Shown: positions 41,081 to 51,134, counted from the stretch's first letter. The stretch: DNA of 59,800 bases from an uncultured Prevotella sp. (GCA_944320675.1 CALUIJ010000066.1:1-59800), one strand, 5' to 3'. The notes: generated from the letters alone by a model not told the origin. Numbers and translations are program-made.

Positions 41081-42862
41081 ATGAACGAGATACGAAATTT
41101 TTGCATAATCGCACACATTGATCACGGCAAATCAACCATTGCAGACCGTTTGTTGGAATATACGAAGACCATTCAGGTAACCGAAGGGCAGATGCTTGAC
41201 GACATGGATCTCGAGCGCGAGCGTGGCATAACGATAAAAAGCCATGCGATACAAATGGAATATGAACACGATGGTTCAAAATACATACTTAACTTGATTG
41301 ACACTCCGGGGCACGTTGACTTCTCTTATGAAGTGTCGAGGAGTATTGCCGCCTGTGAGGGCGCCCTTCTTGTCGTTGACGCCACGCAAGGCGTGCAGGC
41401 TCAGACCATAAGCAACTTGTACATGGCCTTGGAGCAAGATTTGGAAATAATCCCTGTAATCAATAAGATCGACATGCCGTCGGCCATGCCCGACGAGGTG
41501 GAAGACGAGATTGTGGACTTGCTCGGATGTAAGCGTGATGAGATAATACGCGCTTCGGGCAAGACGGGCGAGGGCATACCAGAGATACTTGATGCCGTCG
41601 TAGAGCGTGTGCCGCATCCAGAAGGGAATGCCGACGCGCCGTTGCAGGCCCTTATATTCGACTCTGTATTTAATTCGTTCAGAGGCATAATAGCTTATTT
41701 CAAGATTGAAAACGGAAGCATTGCCAAGGGCGATAAGGTTAAGTTCTTTAATACCGGAATGGAGTATGTCGCCGACGAGGTCGGCGTGCTGAAAATGGAT
41801 ATGATACCGCGGCAGAGACTTGGCACGGGTGACGTAGGCTATATCATCAGCGGCATTAAAGACAGCAAGGAAGTGAAGGTAGGCGACACGATCACGCACG
41901 TGAACAATCCTTGCAGCGATGCCATTTCAGGTTTCCAGGAAGTAAAACCTATGGTGTTCGCCGGTGTCTATCCGATCGACCCTGCTGATTATGAGAACCT
42001 GCGCGCCTCTTTGGAAAAGTTACAGCTTAACGATGCTTCATTGACATTCTCACCGGAGTCGTCGGTAGCTCTCGGATTTGGCTTCCGTTGCGGTTTCCTC
42101 GGATTGCTTCACATGGAGATAGTGCAGGAACGTCTGGACCGTGAGTTCAACATGGATGTCATAACAACGGTGCCGAACGTGTCTTACATGGTTTACGACA
42201 AGCAGGGAGGGGTAAGGGAAGTCCATAATCCGTCGGGCTTGCCGGATGCTACGATGATAGATCATATAGAAGAGCCTTACATACGTGCGTCGATAATAAC
42301 CGACACTAATTATATAGGCCCGATAATGAAGCTTTGCCTTGACAAGCGCGGCGAACTGATAAACCAGGAATATATAAGCGGCAACCGTGTCGAATTGCAT
42401 TTCATGTTGCCGTTGGGCGAGATTGTGATTGATTTCTACGATAAGTTGAAAAGCATATCCAAGGGTTATGCTTCGTTTGATTACCATGTCGACTGCTTCA
42501 GGCCGTCGAAGCTCGCCAAGCTCGACATTCTTCTTAACGGGGAGCCTGTAGACGCTTTATCGACGTTGACGCATAATGACAACGCCGTGACGTTAGGCCG
42601 CAGGATGTGTGAGAAGCTTAAGGAACTTATACCGCGCCAGCAGTTTGACATTGCGATACAGGCGGCGATAGGGTCGAAGATTATTGCCCGTGAGACTGTG
42701 AAGTGCGTGCGCAAGGACGTTACGGCCAAGTGTTACGGCGGTGACGTTAGCCGTAAGCGGAAATTGCTTGAGAAGCAGAAGCGTGGTAAAAAACGTATGA
42801 AGCAAATCGGCAACGTGGAGGTTCCGCAGAAAGCGTTCCTCGCTGTGCTGAAGTTGGATTGA
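41081..42862 (+). CDS. lepA: Elongation factor 4 (LepA)
   Basis: EF4/LepA is a ribosome-associated GTPase that remodels elongation or initiation complexes. The 593-residue protein has the G domain ([45 protein letters not shown]), the long beta-barrel region, and the LepA-specific C-terminal domain with [15 protein letters not shown] and [20 protein letters not shown] start at ATG 41081 ([17 protein letters not shown]) because the frame from the TTG at 41057 overlaps the promoter. The Crp/Fnr gene follows after 25 bases on the same strand. Confidence 0.97.
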   Translation: MNEIRNFCIIAHIDHGKSTIADRLLEYTKTIQVTEGQMLDDMDLERERGITIKSHAIQMEYEHDGSKYILNLIDTPGHVDFSYEVSRSIAACEGALLVVDATQGVQAQTISNLYMALEQDLEIIPVINKIDMPSAMPDEVEDEIVDLLGCKRDEIIRASGKTGEGIPEILDAVVERVPHPEGNADAPLQALIFDSVFNSFRGIIAYFKIENGSIAKGDKVKFFNTGMEYVADEVGVLKMDMIPRQRLGTGDVGYIISGIKDSKEVKVGDTITHVNNPCSDAISGFQEVKPMVFAGVYPIDPADYENLRASLEKLQLNDASLTFSPESSVALGFGFRCGFLGLLHMEIVQERLDREFNMDVITTVPNVSYMVYDKQGGVREVHNPSGLPDATMIDHIEEPYIRASIITDTNYIGPIMKLCLDKRGELINQEYISGNRVELHFMLPLGEIVIDFYDKLKSISKGYASFDYHVDCFRPSKLAKLDILLNGEPVDALSTLTHNDNAVTLGRRMCEKLKELIPRQQFDIAIQAAIGSKIIARETVKCVRKDVTAKCYGGDVSRKRKLLEKQKRGKKRMKQIGNVEVPQKAFLAVLKLD

Positions 42863-42887
42863 GATCAAGAGAAAGGAGGCCATACCA

Positions 42888-43484
42888 ATGAAAGAAACGC
42901 AGAAAACCACACGTGACATTGCGCGCGAGCTTGCGCGCAAGTACAGCACAATGACGCATGACGAGCTCGACATCCTTGAGAGCGTCCTCGTGCCGATGAA
43001 ATTCGCCAAGGGGGAAATGATTCTCCGTGAAGGCGAAGTGTGCCGTCACATCTATTATATAGAGAAAGGTTTGGTGCGCCAGTTCTATTTCAAGAAAGGT
43101 AAGGACGTGACAGAGCACATGGGGCCTGAAGGCGAGGTCATTATGTGTATTGAAAGCTTGTTCAAGGAAGAACCGACCCACTTGCAAGTGGAGGCTCTTG
43201 AGCCAGTCCTAATATATGCCTTGCCGAAAGCGAGACTTGAGGAAGTGGCCTTGCATAATGTCAACATACAGATATTGTATAGGAAAATATTGGAAGAGTC
43301 GCTTATTAATTCTCAGATACATGCCGACTTGGTACGGTTTGAAACCGCGCAAGACAGATATCAGAAACTATGTAAATTATCTCCGCAACTTACATTGCGC
43401 GCACCTTTGGTTTACGTCGCAAGTTATTTGCAGATGACACCTGAAACGTTAAGCCGTGTGCGCTCAAACATAACAATGGGTTAA
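42888..43484 (+). CDS. Crp/Fnr-family transcriptional regulator
   Basis: This 198-residue protein has an N-terminal cyclic-nucleotide-binding beta-barrel (residues 25-120, with KFAKGEMILREGEVCRHIYY, YIEKGLVRQFYFKKGKD and EGEVIMCIESLF) and a C-terminal helix-turn-helix (about 165-195, YVASYLQMTPETLSRVRS). There are no Fnr-type N-terminal cysteines, and the cAMP-contact Arg-Ser pair of CRP is not apparent, so the ligand is unknown. Such sensors are common in Bacteroidetes and often remain uncharacterised. It is the second gene after lepA, with a 25-base spacer, and converges with menE, whose stop is five bases away. Confidence 0.85.
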   Translation: MKETQKTTRDIARELARKYSTMTHDELDILESVLVPMKFAKGEMILREGEVCRHIYYIEKGLVRQFYFKKGKDVTEHMGPEGEVIMCIESLFKEEPTHLQVEALEPVLIYALPKARLEEVALHNVNIQILYRKILEESLINSQIHADLVRFETAQDRYQKLCKLSPQLTLRAPLVYVASYLQMTPETLSRVRSNITMG

Positions 43485-43489
43485 GGTCA

Positions 43490-44494
43490 TCATTTTGTGG
43501 CTGGCTCGGCTTCGTCTGCTGCTAGTCTTGCCAGTTTAATGGCTTCGGCCCGTGCGGGCTTACCAGTTTCGGTTAGAGGTATCTTGGTGACGGGCAAGTA
43601 TGATTTGGGACACCAGTATTTAGGCAATGTTTGTTCGCATATAAGGCGTACGGAAGCTATGTCCGTACGCCCTTTTTCTATCAGCATGGTTACGGCTTCT
43701 CCTAATCTGCGGTCGTGGCGTTTTGTTATCAAGAACGGTATTTTAAGATATGGGCGCAACGCTTCTTCCACGGCTTCCATGCTTATCTTTATACCACCGC
43801 TGTCGATTACATTGTCCTTACGGCCGATGATGCGGAAACGCCGTCCATCGTCGGCGAGTTCAGCCAAGTCGTTTGTATGTAGCGTTTCCCCGCATACGGC
43901 AGGAGCGTAGATTACAAGACAACCGTCGTCGGCAATATTAATTTCGACACCGTTGAACGGAGTGTACCAAGTGTCGGCATTAGCTCCGTTTATACGGCGC
44001 AATGCGATGTGCGACAATGTCTCGGTCATGCCGTAAGTGCTCCATACGGCATTGGGAAAACCTTTCAATTGCTCTTCAAGTTCACGGTCAACAGCTCCTC
44101 CGCCGATGATCAGGTGTTTGGTCTGCTCAAGCAAACGTCGTTCTTCGCTTATTTGCATGCAGCCGTAAACTTGCATAGGTGTCATGGCTGCAAATACTGG
44201 ATCTTCAGACAAAGTGGCAAGCGGATGGCTTGATGGTTTCACGCTGATCAGCTTCAGGTTGCGGACAAGCGATCGGACGACCACCATTTTACCGGCAATA
44301 TAGTCTAACGGCATGCATAGCAATGCGGTGTCGCCCGGATTCAGCCCGAGGAAGTCGCATGTAAGGCGCGCGCTTGCTTCCATGCGCCGTTTCTCTACTT
44401 TCATCGGTTTAGGCGTTCCGGTAGAGCCGCTTGTACGCACCGTTACCGTTTCCGACTCGTTGTTCCACTCCGAAAGAAAATCCTGTAAGTCCAT
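43490..44494 (-). CDS. menE: o-Succinylbenzoate--CoA ligase
   Basis: MenE activates o-succinylbenzoate to its CoA ester in menaquinone synthesis. This 334-residue form is short compared with the approximately 450-residue E. coli enzyme because the N-terminal subdomain is missing, which is the usual form in Bacteroidetes. The AMP-binding blocks are present: VRTSGSTGTPKPMKV, STYGMTETLSHIALR, IGRKDNVIDSGGIKI and the C-terminal TETGKPARAEA with the catalytic lysine. It is the last gene of the men operon, 14 bases after menC, and its stop lies five bases from that of the Crp-like gene on the other strand. Confidence 0.95.
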   Translation of the reverse strand: MDLQDFLSEWNNESETVTVRTSGSTGTPKPMKVEKRRMEASARLTCDFLGLNPGDTALLCMPLDYIAGKMVVVRSLVRNLKLISVKPSSHPLATLSEDPVFAAMTPMQVYGCMQISEERRLLEQTKHLIIGGGAVDRELEEQLKGFPNAVWSTYGMTETLSHIALRRINGANADTWYTPFNGVEINIADDGCLVIYAPAVCGETLHTNDLAELADDGRRFRIIGRKDNVIDSGGIKISMEAVEEALRPYLKIPFLITKRHDRRLGEAVTMLIEKGRTDIASVRLICEQTLPKYWCPKSYLPVTKIPLTETGKPARAEAIKLARLAADEAEPATK

Positions 44495-44508
44495 GCTTGT
44501 CTATATGG

Positions 44509-45540
44509 TCATGCGTTATAGAAAAGTTCGTCGCCGCGTATCTCAAGCGGCATTTCCATGTTGTCGGTGAACAGTTGTCCTGTGCCGAGTCCTTGCGGCA
44601 TGGTTATATGCGGGCCGTATGTCTTGGCTGCCAGTTGGGCGATTGCGTTGAGTCCGACGTTGCTTTCAAGAGCACTTGTCATCCATGTCTTTATGTCTTT
44701 TTCACGTGCCGCTTCAATCCATTTTTCCGTGCCGTACATGCCTCCGTGCAATGAAGGTTTCAAAATGATGTAAGCCGGACGTATGATATTAAGCATGTAT
44801 TTCATCATCGAGGGATCGTTGATGCCTATAAGTTCTTCATCGAGAGCTATCGGCAATGGTGATTCACGGCAGAGGCGTGCCATGTGGTTCCATTGGCGTG
44901 CTTTTATCGGTTGTTCGATTGAGTGTACGGCGTATTGCGACAGGAGTTCGAGTTTGTAAAGAGCGTCGTCGGGAGTGAAACCTCCGTTTGCGTCTAGTCT
45001 AAGTTCTATTTCGGATGCGGAAAACCTTTGGCGGATTTTTTTAACAAGGTCAAGCTCAAGGTCAAAGTCAATGGCCCCGACTTTCAGTTTTACGCAACGG
45101 AATCCTTTTCCTATTTTTTCTTCCATGCGTTTAAGCATCTCCTCGTACGACCCCATCCACACGAGCCCGTTGATGGGAATGCCTTCTTCGCCGCGGCTGA
45201 ACGGTGTGTCGAATAGGGCTGTCGTTCCGGCATTGAAATGGGCCAACGCTGTTTCTAATCCGAAAAGCATCGAAGGATATTCGGACATTCTTACATAGTT
45301 GATATTACCTTCGTTTTCAAATTCATCGCAAAAGTTGCGTAATATGTCTACGTAGTCGGTTTGATAATCACAACTTAAGTCAGGCAATGGGGCGCATTCG
45401 CCTATTCCTTTGTGTTCTGGTGCATCTGGTGATGTCAGTTCGATGAACCAAGACTGCCTTTCGGTGTATGTTCCGCGCGAAGTTCCTGCCGGCTGCTTGA
45501 AGTGGAAAATCCTTGGTGTAATGTCTATCTTGTATCGCAT
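44509..45540 (-). CDS. menC: o-Succinylbenzoate synthase
   Basis: MenC dehydrates SHCHC to o-succinylbenzoate. The 343-residue enolase-superfamily protein carries the expected metal and base residues: FRCVKLKVGAIDFDLELD with the KxK acid-base pair, ELRLDANGGFTPD, SIEQPIKARQW, IALDEELIG and YIILKPSLHGGMYG. The capping domain is N-terminal. It lies between menB and menE with spacers of 11 and 14 bases, fully within the operon. Confidence 0.95.
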   Translation of the reverse strand: MRYKIDITPRIFHFKQPAGTSRGTYTERQSWFIELTSPDAPEHKGIGECAPLPDLSCDYQTDYVDILRNFCDEFENEGNINYVRMSEYPSMLFGLETALAHFNAGTTALFDTPFSRGEEGIPINGLVWMGSYEEMLKRMEEKIGKGFRCVKLKVGAIDFDLELDLVKKIRQRFSASEIELRLDANGGFTPDDALYKLELLSQYAVHSIEQPIKARQWNHMARLCRESPLPIALDEELIGINDPSMMKYMLNIIRPAYIILKPSLHGGMYGTEKWIEAAREKDIKTWMTSALESNVGLNAIAQLAAKTYGPHITMPQGLGTGQLFTDNMEMPLEIRGDELFYNA

Positions 45541-45551
45541 CTTTCAGGCTT

Positions 45552-46379
45552 TTATGGCAGTTTGGGATATTTCTTGAAATCAGGTTTACGCTTTTCGAGG
45601 AAAGCCTTTCCGCCTTCTTGGGCTTCGTCGAGAAAATAGTAAAGCATTGTCGCGTCTCCTGCAAGTTCTTGTATGCCGGCTTGTCCGTCAAGTTCGGCAT
45701 TGAGTCCGGCTTTTATCATGCGCAGTGCCAAGGGACTACGTTCCATCATTGTCTCTGCCCATTCAACGCATGTGTCTTCAAGCTTGTCAAACGGCACTAC
45801 ACAGTTTACCAATCCCATCCGTTCGGCCTCGGCCGCAGAATATTGGCGGCACATGAACCATATCTCACGCGCCTTTTTCTGGCCGACTATTCGTGCGAGG
45901 TATGACGCTCCGAAACCTGCGTCGAACGAGCCTACTTTCGGTCCTGTTTGTCCGAATATGGCATTTTCACTGGCAATGGTCAGGTCGCATACTACGTGAA
46001 GTACATGTCCGCCGCCGATAGCGTATCCGTTGACCATCGCTATTACAGGTTTAGGCAGCGAGCGTATTTGTTTTTGCACGTCAAGCACGTTGAGACGCGG
46101 CACCCCGTCTTCGCCTACGTACCCTCCGCGTCCTTTGACGTGCATGTCGCCGCCGGAGCAGAAAGCCTTGTCGCCTGCTCCCGTCAGTATTACTACGCCT
46201 ATTCGTTGGGCTTCGCGGCAATAAGCGAATGCCTGGCTCATCTCCCATGTCGTCTTCGGCGTGAAAGCATTGCGGTAACGTGGGCGGTTGATGGTTATTT
46301 TGGCTATTCCGTTAAATTCCTCAAATAAGATTTCCTTAAAGTCGAAACCTTCTATGGTTTTCCATTCTCTTTTTGTCAT
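45552..46379 (-). CDS. menB: 1,4-Dihydroxy-2-naphthoyl-CoA synthase
   Basis: MenB closes the second ring of the naphthoquinone from OSB-CoA. The 275-residue crotonase-fold protein contains [40 protein letters not shown] and [20 protein letters not shown], the usual active-site blocks of this family. Its ATG overlaps the menD stop by four bases, and menC follows after 11 bases. A dedicated DHNA-CoA thioesterase gene is not in this operon. Confidence 0.96.
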   Translation of the reverse strand: MTKREWKTIEGFDFKEILFEEFNGIAKITINRPRYRNAFTPKTTWEMSQAFAYCREAQRIGVVILTGAGDKAFCSGGDMHVKGRGGYVGEDGVPRLNVLDVQKQIRSLPKPVIAMVNGYAIGGGHVLHVVCDLTIASENAIFGQTGPKVGSFDAGFGASYLARIVGQKKAREIWFMCRQYSAAEAERMGLVNCVVPFDKLEDTCVEWAETMMERSPLALRMIKAGLNAELDGQAGIQELAGDATMLYYFLDEAQEGGKAFLEKRKPDFKKYPKLP

Positions 46380-48043
46380 GGCTGTATTATTTTGTTCATG
46401 AATTCTTTTATTACACGTTTGTCCTCGTCGGGGTCAGTGAAAACTTCAAGTAACATCGGGCGTTCGGCCTTGCATGCTGTAAGCCATGCCATTCCCTGAC
46501 GCATCTCTTCGGTATTGTGCGCCGAAAGATAGGCAACTCCGTTTTGTTCGCATGTGCCTTTAGCGTCGGTTCCATGGCCTGCGGCGACAAGTGTGCCGAA
46601 AGCTTGGCTGTCTTGTAGTCCGCGCAAGCTGTAAAATATGCCTCCGCAATGGTTGTTCAACAACAACATCCTGAAATTTCCTCTTAAGCTTGTGCTCCAA
46701 AGAGCGTTTTGTCCGTAAAAGAAACTTAAGTCGCCGATGACGCAAAACACGGTATCGTCGGTGGCCGTCGAAAATCCCGCCGCAACAGGAAGGCTTCCTT
46801 CTATCCCGTTCACGCCGCGGTCGCACCATACGTAATGCGAGGCGAAAATGCATGCCAACCTGACGGCGTTGCTGTTGGCGTAATGCACGTGTCGTTTATA
46901 TTTCGCCTTTGTCAGTGAACGTTCAAATTCGCATACGGCCGACATTTGCGAATACGCAGGCGGGTAAGTGGAAATACGTCCGCTTGTTTCCTCCATAAGT
47001 ATTGTCCAAGCCTTGGCGAAGGCGTTATTGCCGTTTCCGACCTCATTTCTTACATTTTCCGCAACGGCCAGTATGGCTTCTTCAGGTGAGCCTTCGATCA
47101 TTCCGGTTTGATTCATCAGAGTGTCGTGTACTTCGCCGTCTTCGGCTACAGCCCAGACTACTGCTTGTCTTGCCTTTCTCAAAAAGTTCTTCAACCGTTT
47201 GCTTACGACTGTGTCACCAACGTATAGCAGGAAGTCTGGCATGTAATCCTCGTCCATGCCGACGCGCGCCAAGGCAAGGTCGGCCGGGCGCGGTGTTCCG
47301 TCAGACAGGGGCTCTGACAATACGGCTATGCGTCCGCTGATAGTTTGGAGAGCTGTACCTACTTCGACAGATTGCCTGTTGAGTTGTCCGACGACAAGCA
47401 TAGGCTTGCGTGCAGCGAGAAGAGCCTTTACCACATACGTCCCGAATGTGCGGACGTCGAGTGTCGGGCGTATGGATTCAATCACACGCTCGTGCGGCAA
47501 GGCGGCAGTGTCGAACTCAAACAACGGCTCGCTTATCGGCACGTTGATATGCACCGACATCCGTCCACGGCTGCGAACGGCCAGCAAGGCCTCGTTTACC
47601 ATGCGGTTGCATTGCCAACGCTCTATGCCGTCGTGAGGCTCGGGAAGATTGACGCATTTGCTTACAAAACGTCCGAATGCTCCTGGTTGGTCCAATGTTT
47701 GTCCGTCGAGCTGTCCTATCCATGCCGACGGCCTGTCGGCGGAGATTACTATCAAGCCGTGGTGGCGGTAAGAGGCTTCGGCTACGGCCGGAGCGAGATT
47801 GAGCAGGGCCGTGCCCGACGTGACGCAGACGGCCACGGGGGTGTCGGTGGCAAGAGACATGCCGAGGGCGTAGAAGCCGGCGCAGCGTTCGTCTGTCACC
47901 GGGATACATCTTATTTTGCCGCATTCGTTAAGGTTGTGCACTATCGGCGCATTTCTCGAACCGGGGCAGACTACCGTCCTCTTTACGCCGTGCGCTACGA
48001 GTAAAGCCGTCAGTATGTTTATGTTCTCCTTATTGCCAAACAT
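46376..48043 (-). CDS. menD: 2-succinyl-5-enolpyruvyl-6-hydroxy-3-cyclohexene-1-carboxylate synthase
   Basis: MenD is a thiamine-diphosphate enzyme that joins isochorismate and 2-oxoglutarate. The start at 48043 ([20 protein letters not shown]) gives 555 residues, the normal length; the longer open frame to 48160 runs back into menF and begins with a basic stretch without homology. Visible blocks are [60 protein letters not shown] and the ThDP/metal block [13 protein letters not shown]. It overlaps the end of menF by 25 bases and the start of menB by four. Confidence 0.95.
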   Translation of the reverse strand: MFGNKENINILTALLVAHGVKRTVVCPGSRNAPIVHNLNECGKIRCIPVTDERCAGFYALGMSLATDTPVAVCVTSGTALLNLAPAVAEASYRHHGLIVISADRPSAWIGQLDGQTLDQPGAFGRFVSKCVNLPEPHDGIERWQCNRMVNEALLAVRSRGRMSVHINVPISEPLFEFDTAALPHERVIESIRPTLDVRTFGTYVVKALLAARKPMLVVGQLNRQSVEVGTALQTISGRIAVLSEPLSDGTPRPADLALARVGMDEDYMPDFLLYVGDTVVSKRLKNFLRKARQAVVWAVAEDGEVHDTLMNQTGMIEGSPEEAILAVAENVRNEVGNGNNAFAKAWTILMEETSGRISTYPPAYSQMSAVCEFERSLTKAKYKRHVHYANSNAVRLACIFASHYVWCDRGVNGIEGSLPVAAGFSTATDDTVFCVIGDLSFFYGQNALWSTSLRGNFRMLLLNNHCGGIFYSLRGLQDSQAFGTLVAAGHGTDAKGTCEQNGVAYLSAHNTEEMRQGMAWLTACKAERPMLLEVFTDPDEDKRVIKEFMNKIIQP

Positions 48044-49098
48044 CTTCTCATTGTCTCCATTTTTGTTTCGGTTTCGAGCCATTCCGACTCTTCCTCGCTG
48101 CCGCGAAGCAGTCCGCCTCCGGCGTAAAGCCGGTAGTCGTGCCCGTTTGCCTGCATGCATCTCAGGGTGACATACAGATGGGTGCCTTCCGGGCGGTTGA
48201 GCGGACCTGCGAATCCGCTGTAATACATCCTGTCGTATCCCTCATTATCGTTGATGTATTGGTAGGCGTCGGCCTTGGGCATGCCGCACACGGCCGGGGT
48301 GGGGTGTAGTGCGCTGATCATCCCGCCGGGCGTGCGGCCTTGCCCGATTGTGAACGTGAAGTCGGTTGCCAGATGCTTCACCATGCCTGCGCGCAGCGAA
48401 TAAGGTCCGGTCGTTTCAATGTCGGCGGCGAAATCCTTCAGGCAGTCAAGGATGTATTGCGACACGTATTTTTGCTCTTGTATGTTCTTGGCGTTCCACT
48501 CGCTTATGTCGCCGGCCGTTTTGCGCAATGATAGGTTTGCGTCAGTGTCGCGTTCCGCTTCAATGTGCATGGTGCCGGCAACGGCCATGGTGTGCCATCG
48601 CGGCCCGTCGCTTTCGATCAAGATTTCGGGCGTGGCCATAAGCCACGTGCCGCATTGCGGCATTGATACTAACGCGACGAACATGCGAGGGTATAGGGCG
48701 CATGCGCGTAGGAACAGTTTCGCAGGGCTGATGTCGCCGCAGGATTGTTCGAGCGAGCGGCGTGACAACACTATTTTACTGAAACGTCCGCTTTCAAGCT
48801 TGTCGTGGAAAAGCTTGAACACGTTGCCGTATGCCCCGCGCTCGCCTTTTAAGTCGCGTCGGGCGAACATTGTCGTGTTGAAATCGATATTGCCGTCGAT
48901 TGCCCGTTGTTCAACAATGTCGGGCTTAAGTACAAGCAACGGGCATCCCGCCGTTATCCTGAACGGGGCGAATACGAACCCCGACATGCCGTCGACTTCT
49001 TCATAAGCGCCCAACGCCGCAGGCACGCCCTTGGTCTGGCGCATTATGGTGTATTCGCCGGCATGCGGATAACGGTAAAAAACAAAAGCGTCATTCAT
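48019..49098 (-). CDS. menF: Isochorismate synthase
   Basis: MenF isomerises chorismate to isochorismate, the entry to menaquinone synthesis. The 359-residue protein has the chorismate-binding domain blocks FSKIVLSRRSLEQSC, MATPEILIESDGPRWHTMAV, FTFTIGQGRTPGGMISALHP and CGMPKADAYQYINDNEGYDR, with a shortened N-terminal region. It is the first of five men genes and follows a small membrane-protein gene by 91 bases. Its end overlaps menD. Confidence 0.94.
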   Translation of the reverse strand: MNDAFVFYRYPHAGEYTIMRQTKGVPAALGAYEEVDGMSGFVFAPFRITAGCPLLVLKPDIVEQRAIDGNIDFNTTMFARRDLKGERGAYGNVFKLFHDKLESGRFSKIVLSRRSLEQSCGDISPAKLFLRACALYPRMFVALVSMPQCGTWLMATPEILIESDGPRWHTMAVAGTMHIEAERDTDANLSLRKTAGDISEWNAKNIQEQKYVSQYILDCLKDFAADIETTGPYSLRAGMVKHLATDFTFTIGQGRTPGGMISALHPTPAVCGMPKADAYQYINDNEGYDRMYYSGFAGPLNRPEGTHLYVTLRCMQANGHDYRLYAGGGLLRGSEEESEWLETETKMETMRRCLAIRRT

Positions 49099-49189
49099 GT
49101 CGTTTCTCCCGATGTAATGGTAAGTATTGGAATTTCAGGAAATTATGATTCTCAAGTCTCCGAGTTTGCCCCCTTGTTTTCCCCGGATG

Positions 49190-49342
49190 TTATTTAAGGA
49201 AGTAGTAATACACCGCCGCCAGCACGGCTGCGGCTATTGCCAGGAGTACGACCCGGAACAAACATCCTGCCACTTTCTTTATGGCGAGTATGGCGACGAT
49301 GATCACGATGCCGCAGAAGATATAATAAGCAAAGTTGTTCAT
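49190..49342 (-). CDS. Small membrane protein (50 aa) upstream of menF
   Basis: The minus-strand frame encodes 50 residues in two hydrophobic helices: MNNFAYYIFCGIVIIVAILA at the start, then a polar turn with IKKVAGCLFR, then VVLLAIAAAVLAAVYYYFLK to the end. It is too short for a general ORF screen. It lies in the gap between RluA and menF in the long minus-strand operon, and its length, ATG and stop fit the spacers on both sides. I recall similar two-helix proteins near Bacteroidales RluA or men genes, but cannot verify that here. No function is known; it may be a membrane-associated accessory protein. Confidence 0.6.
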   Translation of the reverse strand: MNNFAYYIFCGIVIIVAILAIKKVAGCLFRVVLLAIAAAVLAAVYYYFLK

Positions 49343-49400
49343 TATCCGTCTTTTTTATGTTTGTACTGTTGTTTTCGTGTCCGTATGTTACGTTGCGGAC

Positions 49401-50339
49401 TTATTTGAACAGTCTCTTGAACGCGGTGGGAATAGGGGTTTCAAATTCCATCGGCGCTCCCGTTACAGGGTGGTGGAAGCAGAGCATGTATGCATGCAGG
49501 CACAGGCGGCCGATAGGATCGTCGCCGTTGCCGTATTTCATGTCGCCGCAAACAGGATGCCCCATGTCGGCCGAGTGGACGCGTATCTGGTTCTTGCGGC
49601 CGGTCTCCAGCTTGTATTCAACCAAGCTATGCTCGGTCGTGCGCGCCAGCGTATGGAAATGGGTGACGGCGTACTTGCCGCCGTTGTCCGTCGGCGACGA
49701 ATATGTGATGTAAGCCTTGTTGTCCTTCAGCCAGTTGGCTATCGTGCCGCCTTCGTCCTCCATCTCTCCGCTCACGACAGCTACATAACGGCGGTCGTAA
49801 ACTATGTCGTGCCAGTTGTGCTCGAGCGTCTGCTCCGTCGCCATGTCCTTGGCGTAGACCATGAGTCCGCTCGTGTCGCGGTCGAGCCTGTGTACGACGT
49901 GCGCCGTGCAGCGTTGGTGGCTCTTGTGGAAATAGTCGTCGAGCACTGATTTTACGTTAAGCGAGCTGTGTCCGGCGGCCATCGACAGTATTCCGGCCGC
50001 TTTTTCGACGACCACGAGATACTTGTCTTCGTAGACAATTTTCACGTAGCGGCTCTTCAGCTGCAAGTCTTCGCGCTTGGCCTTGCTGACGGATACTTTC
50101 ATCCCCGACTTCAGTGGAAAGTCGAACTGTGTTACGAACTTGCCGTCGACCTTTATCCCCCTTCCGCGCAGGGTCGCTTTAATTTTCGTACGGCTCTCGT
50201 GCCTTACGTTCTCAAGCAGGAACTCAAGCAGCGGCCTTTCCTCGTCCACCTGGAAGTATATGTAATCGTCGGCGCGCCGCGGCCCATAGCCGTACGCGTT
50301 GTTGCGCACGGCACCTCTTTTATTGTCTTTCGTCATCAA
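49401..50339 (-). CDS. RluA-family pseudouridine synthase
   Basis: This 312-residue protein has an N-terminal S4-like RNA-binding region (about residues 30-85) and the RluA catalytic domain with HRLDRDTSGLMVYAKD, whose Asp forms the covalent uracil adduct. Other blocks are VVEKAAGILSMAAGHSSLNV, KLETGRKNQIRVHSADMGHP and GRLCLHAYMLCFHHPVTGAP. It modifies 23S rRNA or tRNA uridines; the target (RluC, RluD or RluA-like) cannot be decided. It is the third gene of the minus-strand operon. Confidence 0.93.
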   Translation of the reverse strand: MMTKDNKRGAVRNNAYGYGPRRADDYIYFQVDEERPLLEFLLENVRHESRTKIKATLRGRGIKVDGKFVTQFDFPLKSGMKVSVSKAKREDLQLKSRYVKIVYEDKYLVVVEKAAGILSMAAGHSSLNVKSVLDDYFHKSHQRCTAHVVHRLDRDTSGLMVYAKDMATEQTLEHNWHDIVYDRRYVAVVSGEMEDEGGTIANWLKDNKAYITYSSPTDNGGKYAVTHFHTLARTTEHSLVEYKLETGRKNQIRVHSADMGHPVCGDMKYGNGDDPIGRLCLHAYMLCFHHPVTGAPMEFETPIPTAFKRLFK

Positions 50340-50355
50340 TGGTATGTTAATGCGT

Positions 50356-50688
50356 TCATGGTTGTTTCGGCACGATTGCCAAGTAGCAAAGGTCGCAGTC
50401 CGTATTGTTTTCCATGTAGTGCGAATGTCCGTCGGGACAGTAATGCACTTGTCCCGCCCTTACCGTTTCAGTCGTGCCGTCGCAATGGAATGTCGCCACG
50501 CCGCTCACTACGTACACAATCTCGCAGTCGCCCGTGTGCGTGTGCGGTCCGCTCGCCGCCCCGGGGCGCAGCCTGCTCATCATTATCTTGCACTTGCCGT
50601 CGTCGTAGTTGCGCGTGAGCAACTCGCCATGACCGCCCTTGAAACCTGTTATGCAGGCTTCATCAATGTTGTTGAAGTCTATTGTCAT
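50356..50688 (-). CDS. Cupin-domain protein
   Basis: This 110-residue single-cupin protein has the two conserved motifs: SGPHTHTGDCEIVYVVSG (with two His and one Glu) and the later VHYCPDGHSHYMENNTD. That pattern predicts a bound divalent metal. Small cupins of this type are often auxiliary enzymes or sugar-isomerase relatives, but no activity can be named. It is the second gene of the operon, nine bases behind the DUF1232 gene, with RluA 16 bases ahead. Confidence 0.88.
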   Translation of the reverse strand: MTIDFNNIDEACITGFKGGHGELLTRNYDDGKCKIMMSRLRPGAASGPHTHTGDCEIVYVVSGVATFHCDGTTETVRAGQVHYCPDGHSHYMENNTDCDLCYLAIVPKQP

Positions 50689-50697
50689 CCTCTAATC

Positions 50698-51099
50698 TTA
50701 TTGCTTGTCTTTGTCAAACAGCGTGTCTATTTCGGCTATTTCGTCCTCGTCGAACCATTTTGACAGCTTGGCTTTAGCCTTGTCTTTCACTTCGTCGGAA
50801 ATGTTGCCCCACACCTTGTTCAGCACGTATACGAGCACGGCCAGGTCGTCGCCGAGCCCCGCTATGGGTATGGCGTCGGGTATCACGTCGAGCGGACTTA
50901 TAAGGTAACCCAAGGCCCCGATGATGATTGCCTTGTCTTTTACGGAGATTTTGTCGCTCTGCAATGTGTAATACAACACAAGAGCCGCGTAAACAAGCTT
51001 GGCTCCGGCGCGTTTGGCTATGCGCGATATTTTCTCGACGAAGTCACTGTTGGTGAACTTGTTCGAGTACGACATGAAGTCAGGTAAATTCATACTCAT
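50698..51099 (-). CDS. YkvA/DUF1232 family protein
   Basis: This 133-residue protein has the DUF1232 core KAIIIGALGYLISPLDVIPD followed by AIPIAGLGDDLAVLVYVLNK, which is hydrophobic enough to associate with the membrane. The family is also known as YkvA; no biochemical role is established. The frame is open to 51165, but the promoter box at 51135-51142 lies within it, so I start at 51099 (MSMNLPDFMSYSNKF). It opens a run of nine closely spaced genes that ends with menE. Confidence 0.88.
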   Translation of the reverse strand: MSMNLPDFMSYSNKFTNSDFVEKISRIAKRAGAKLVYAALVLYYTLQSDKISVKDKAIIIGALGYLISPLDVIPDAIPIAGLGDDLAVLVYVLNKVWGNISDEVKDKAKAKLSKWFDEDEIAEIDTLFDKDKQ

Positions 51100-51134
51100 T
51101 TGTCTATACAACCTTTTGGTTAGAAAAATTGCCA

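Noticed and set aside
46376-48160. Longer menD with a 39-residue basic N-terminus
   Set aside because: The extension lies in menF coding sequence; the MenD family starts with the segment following MFGNK, at 48043.
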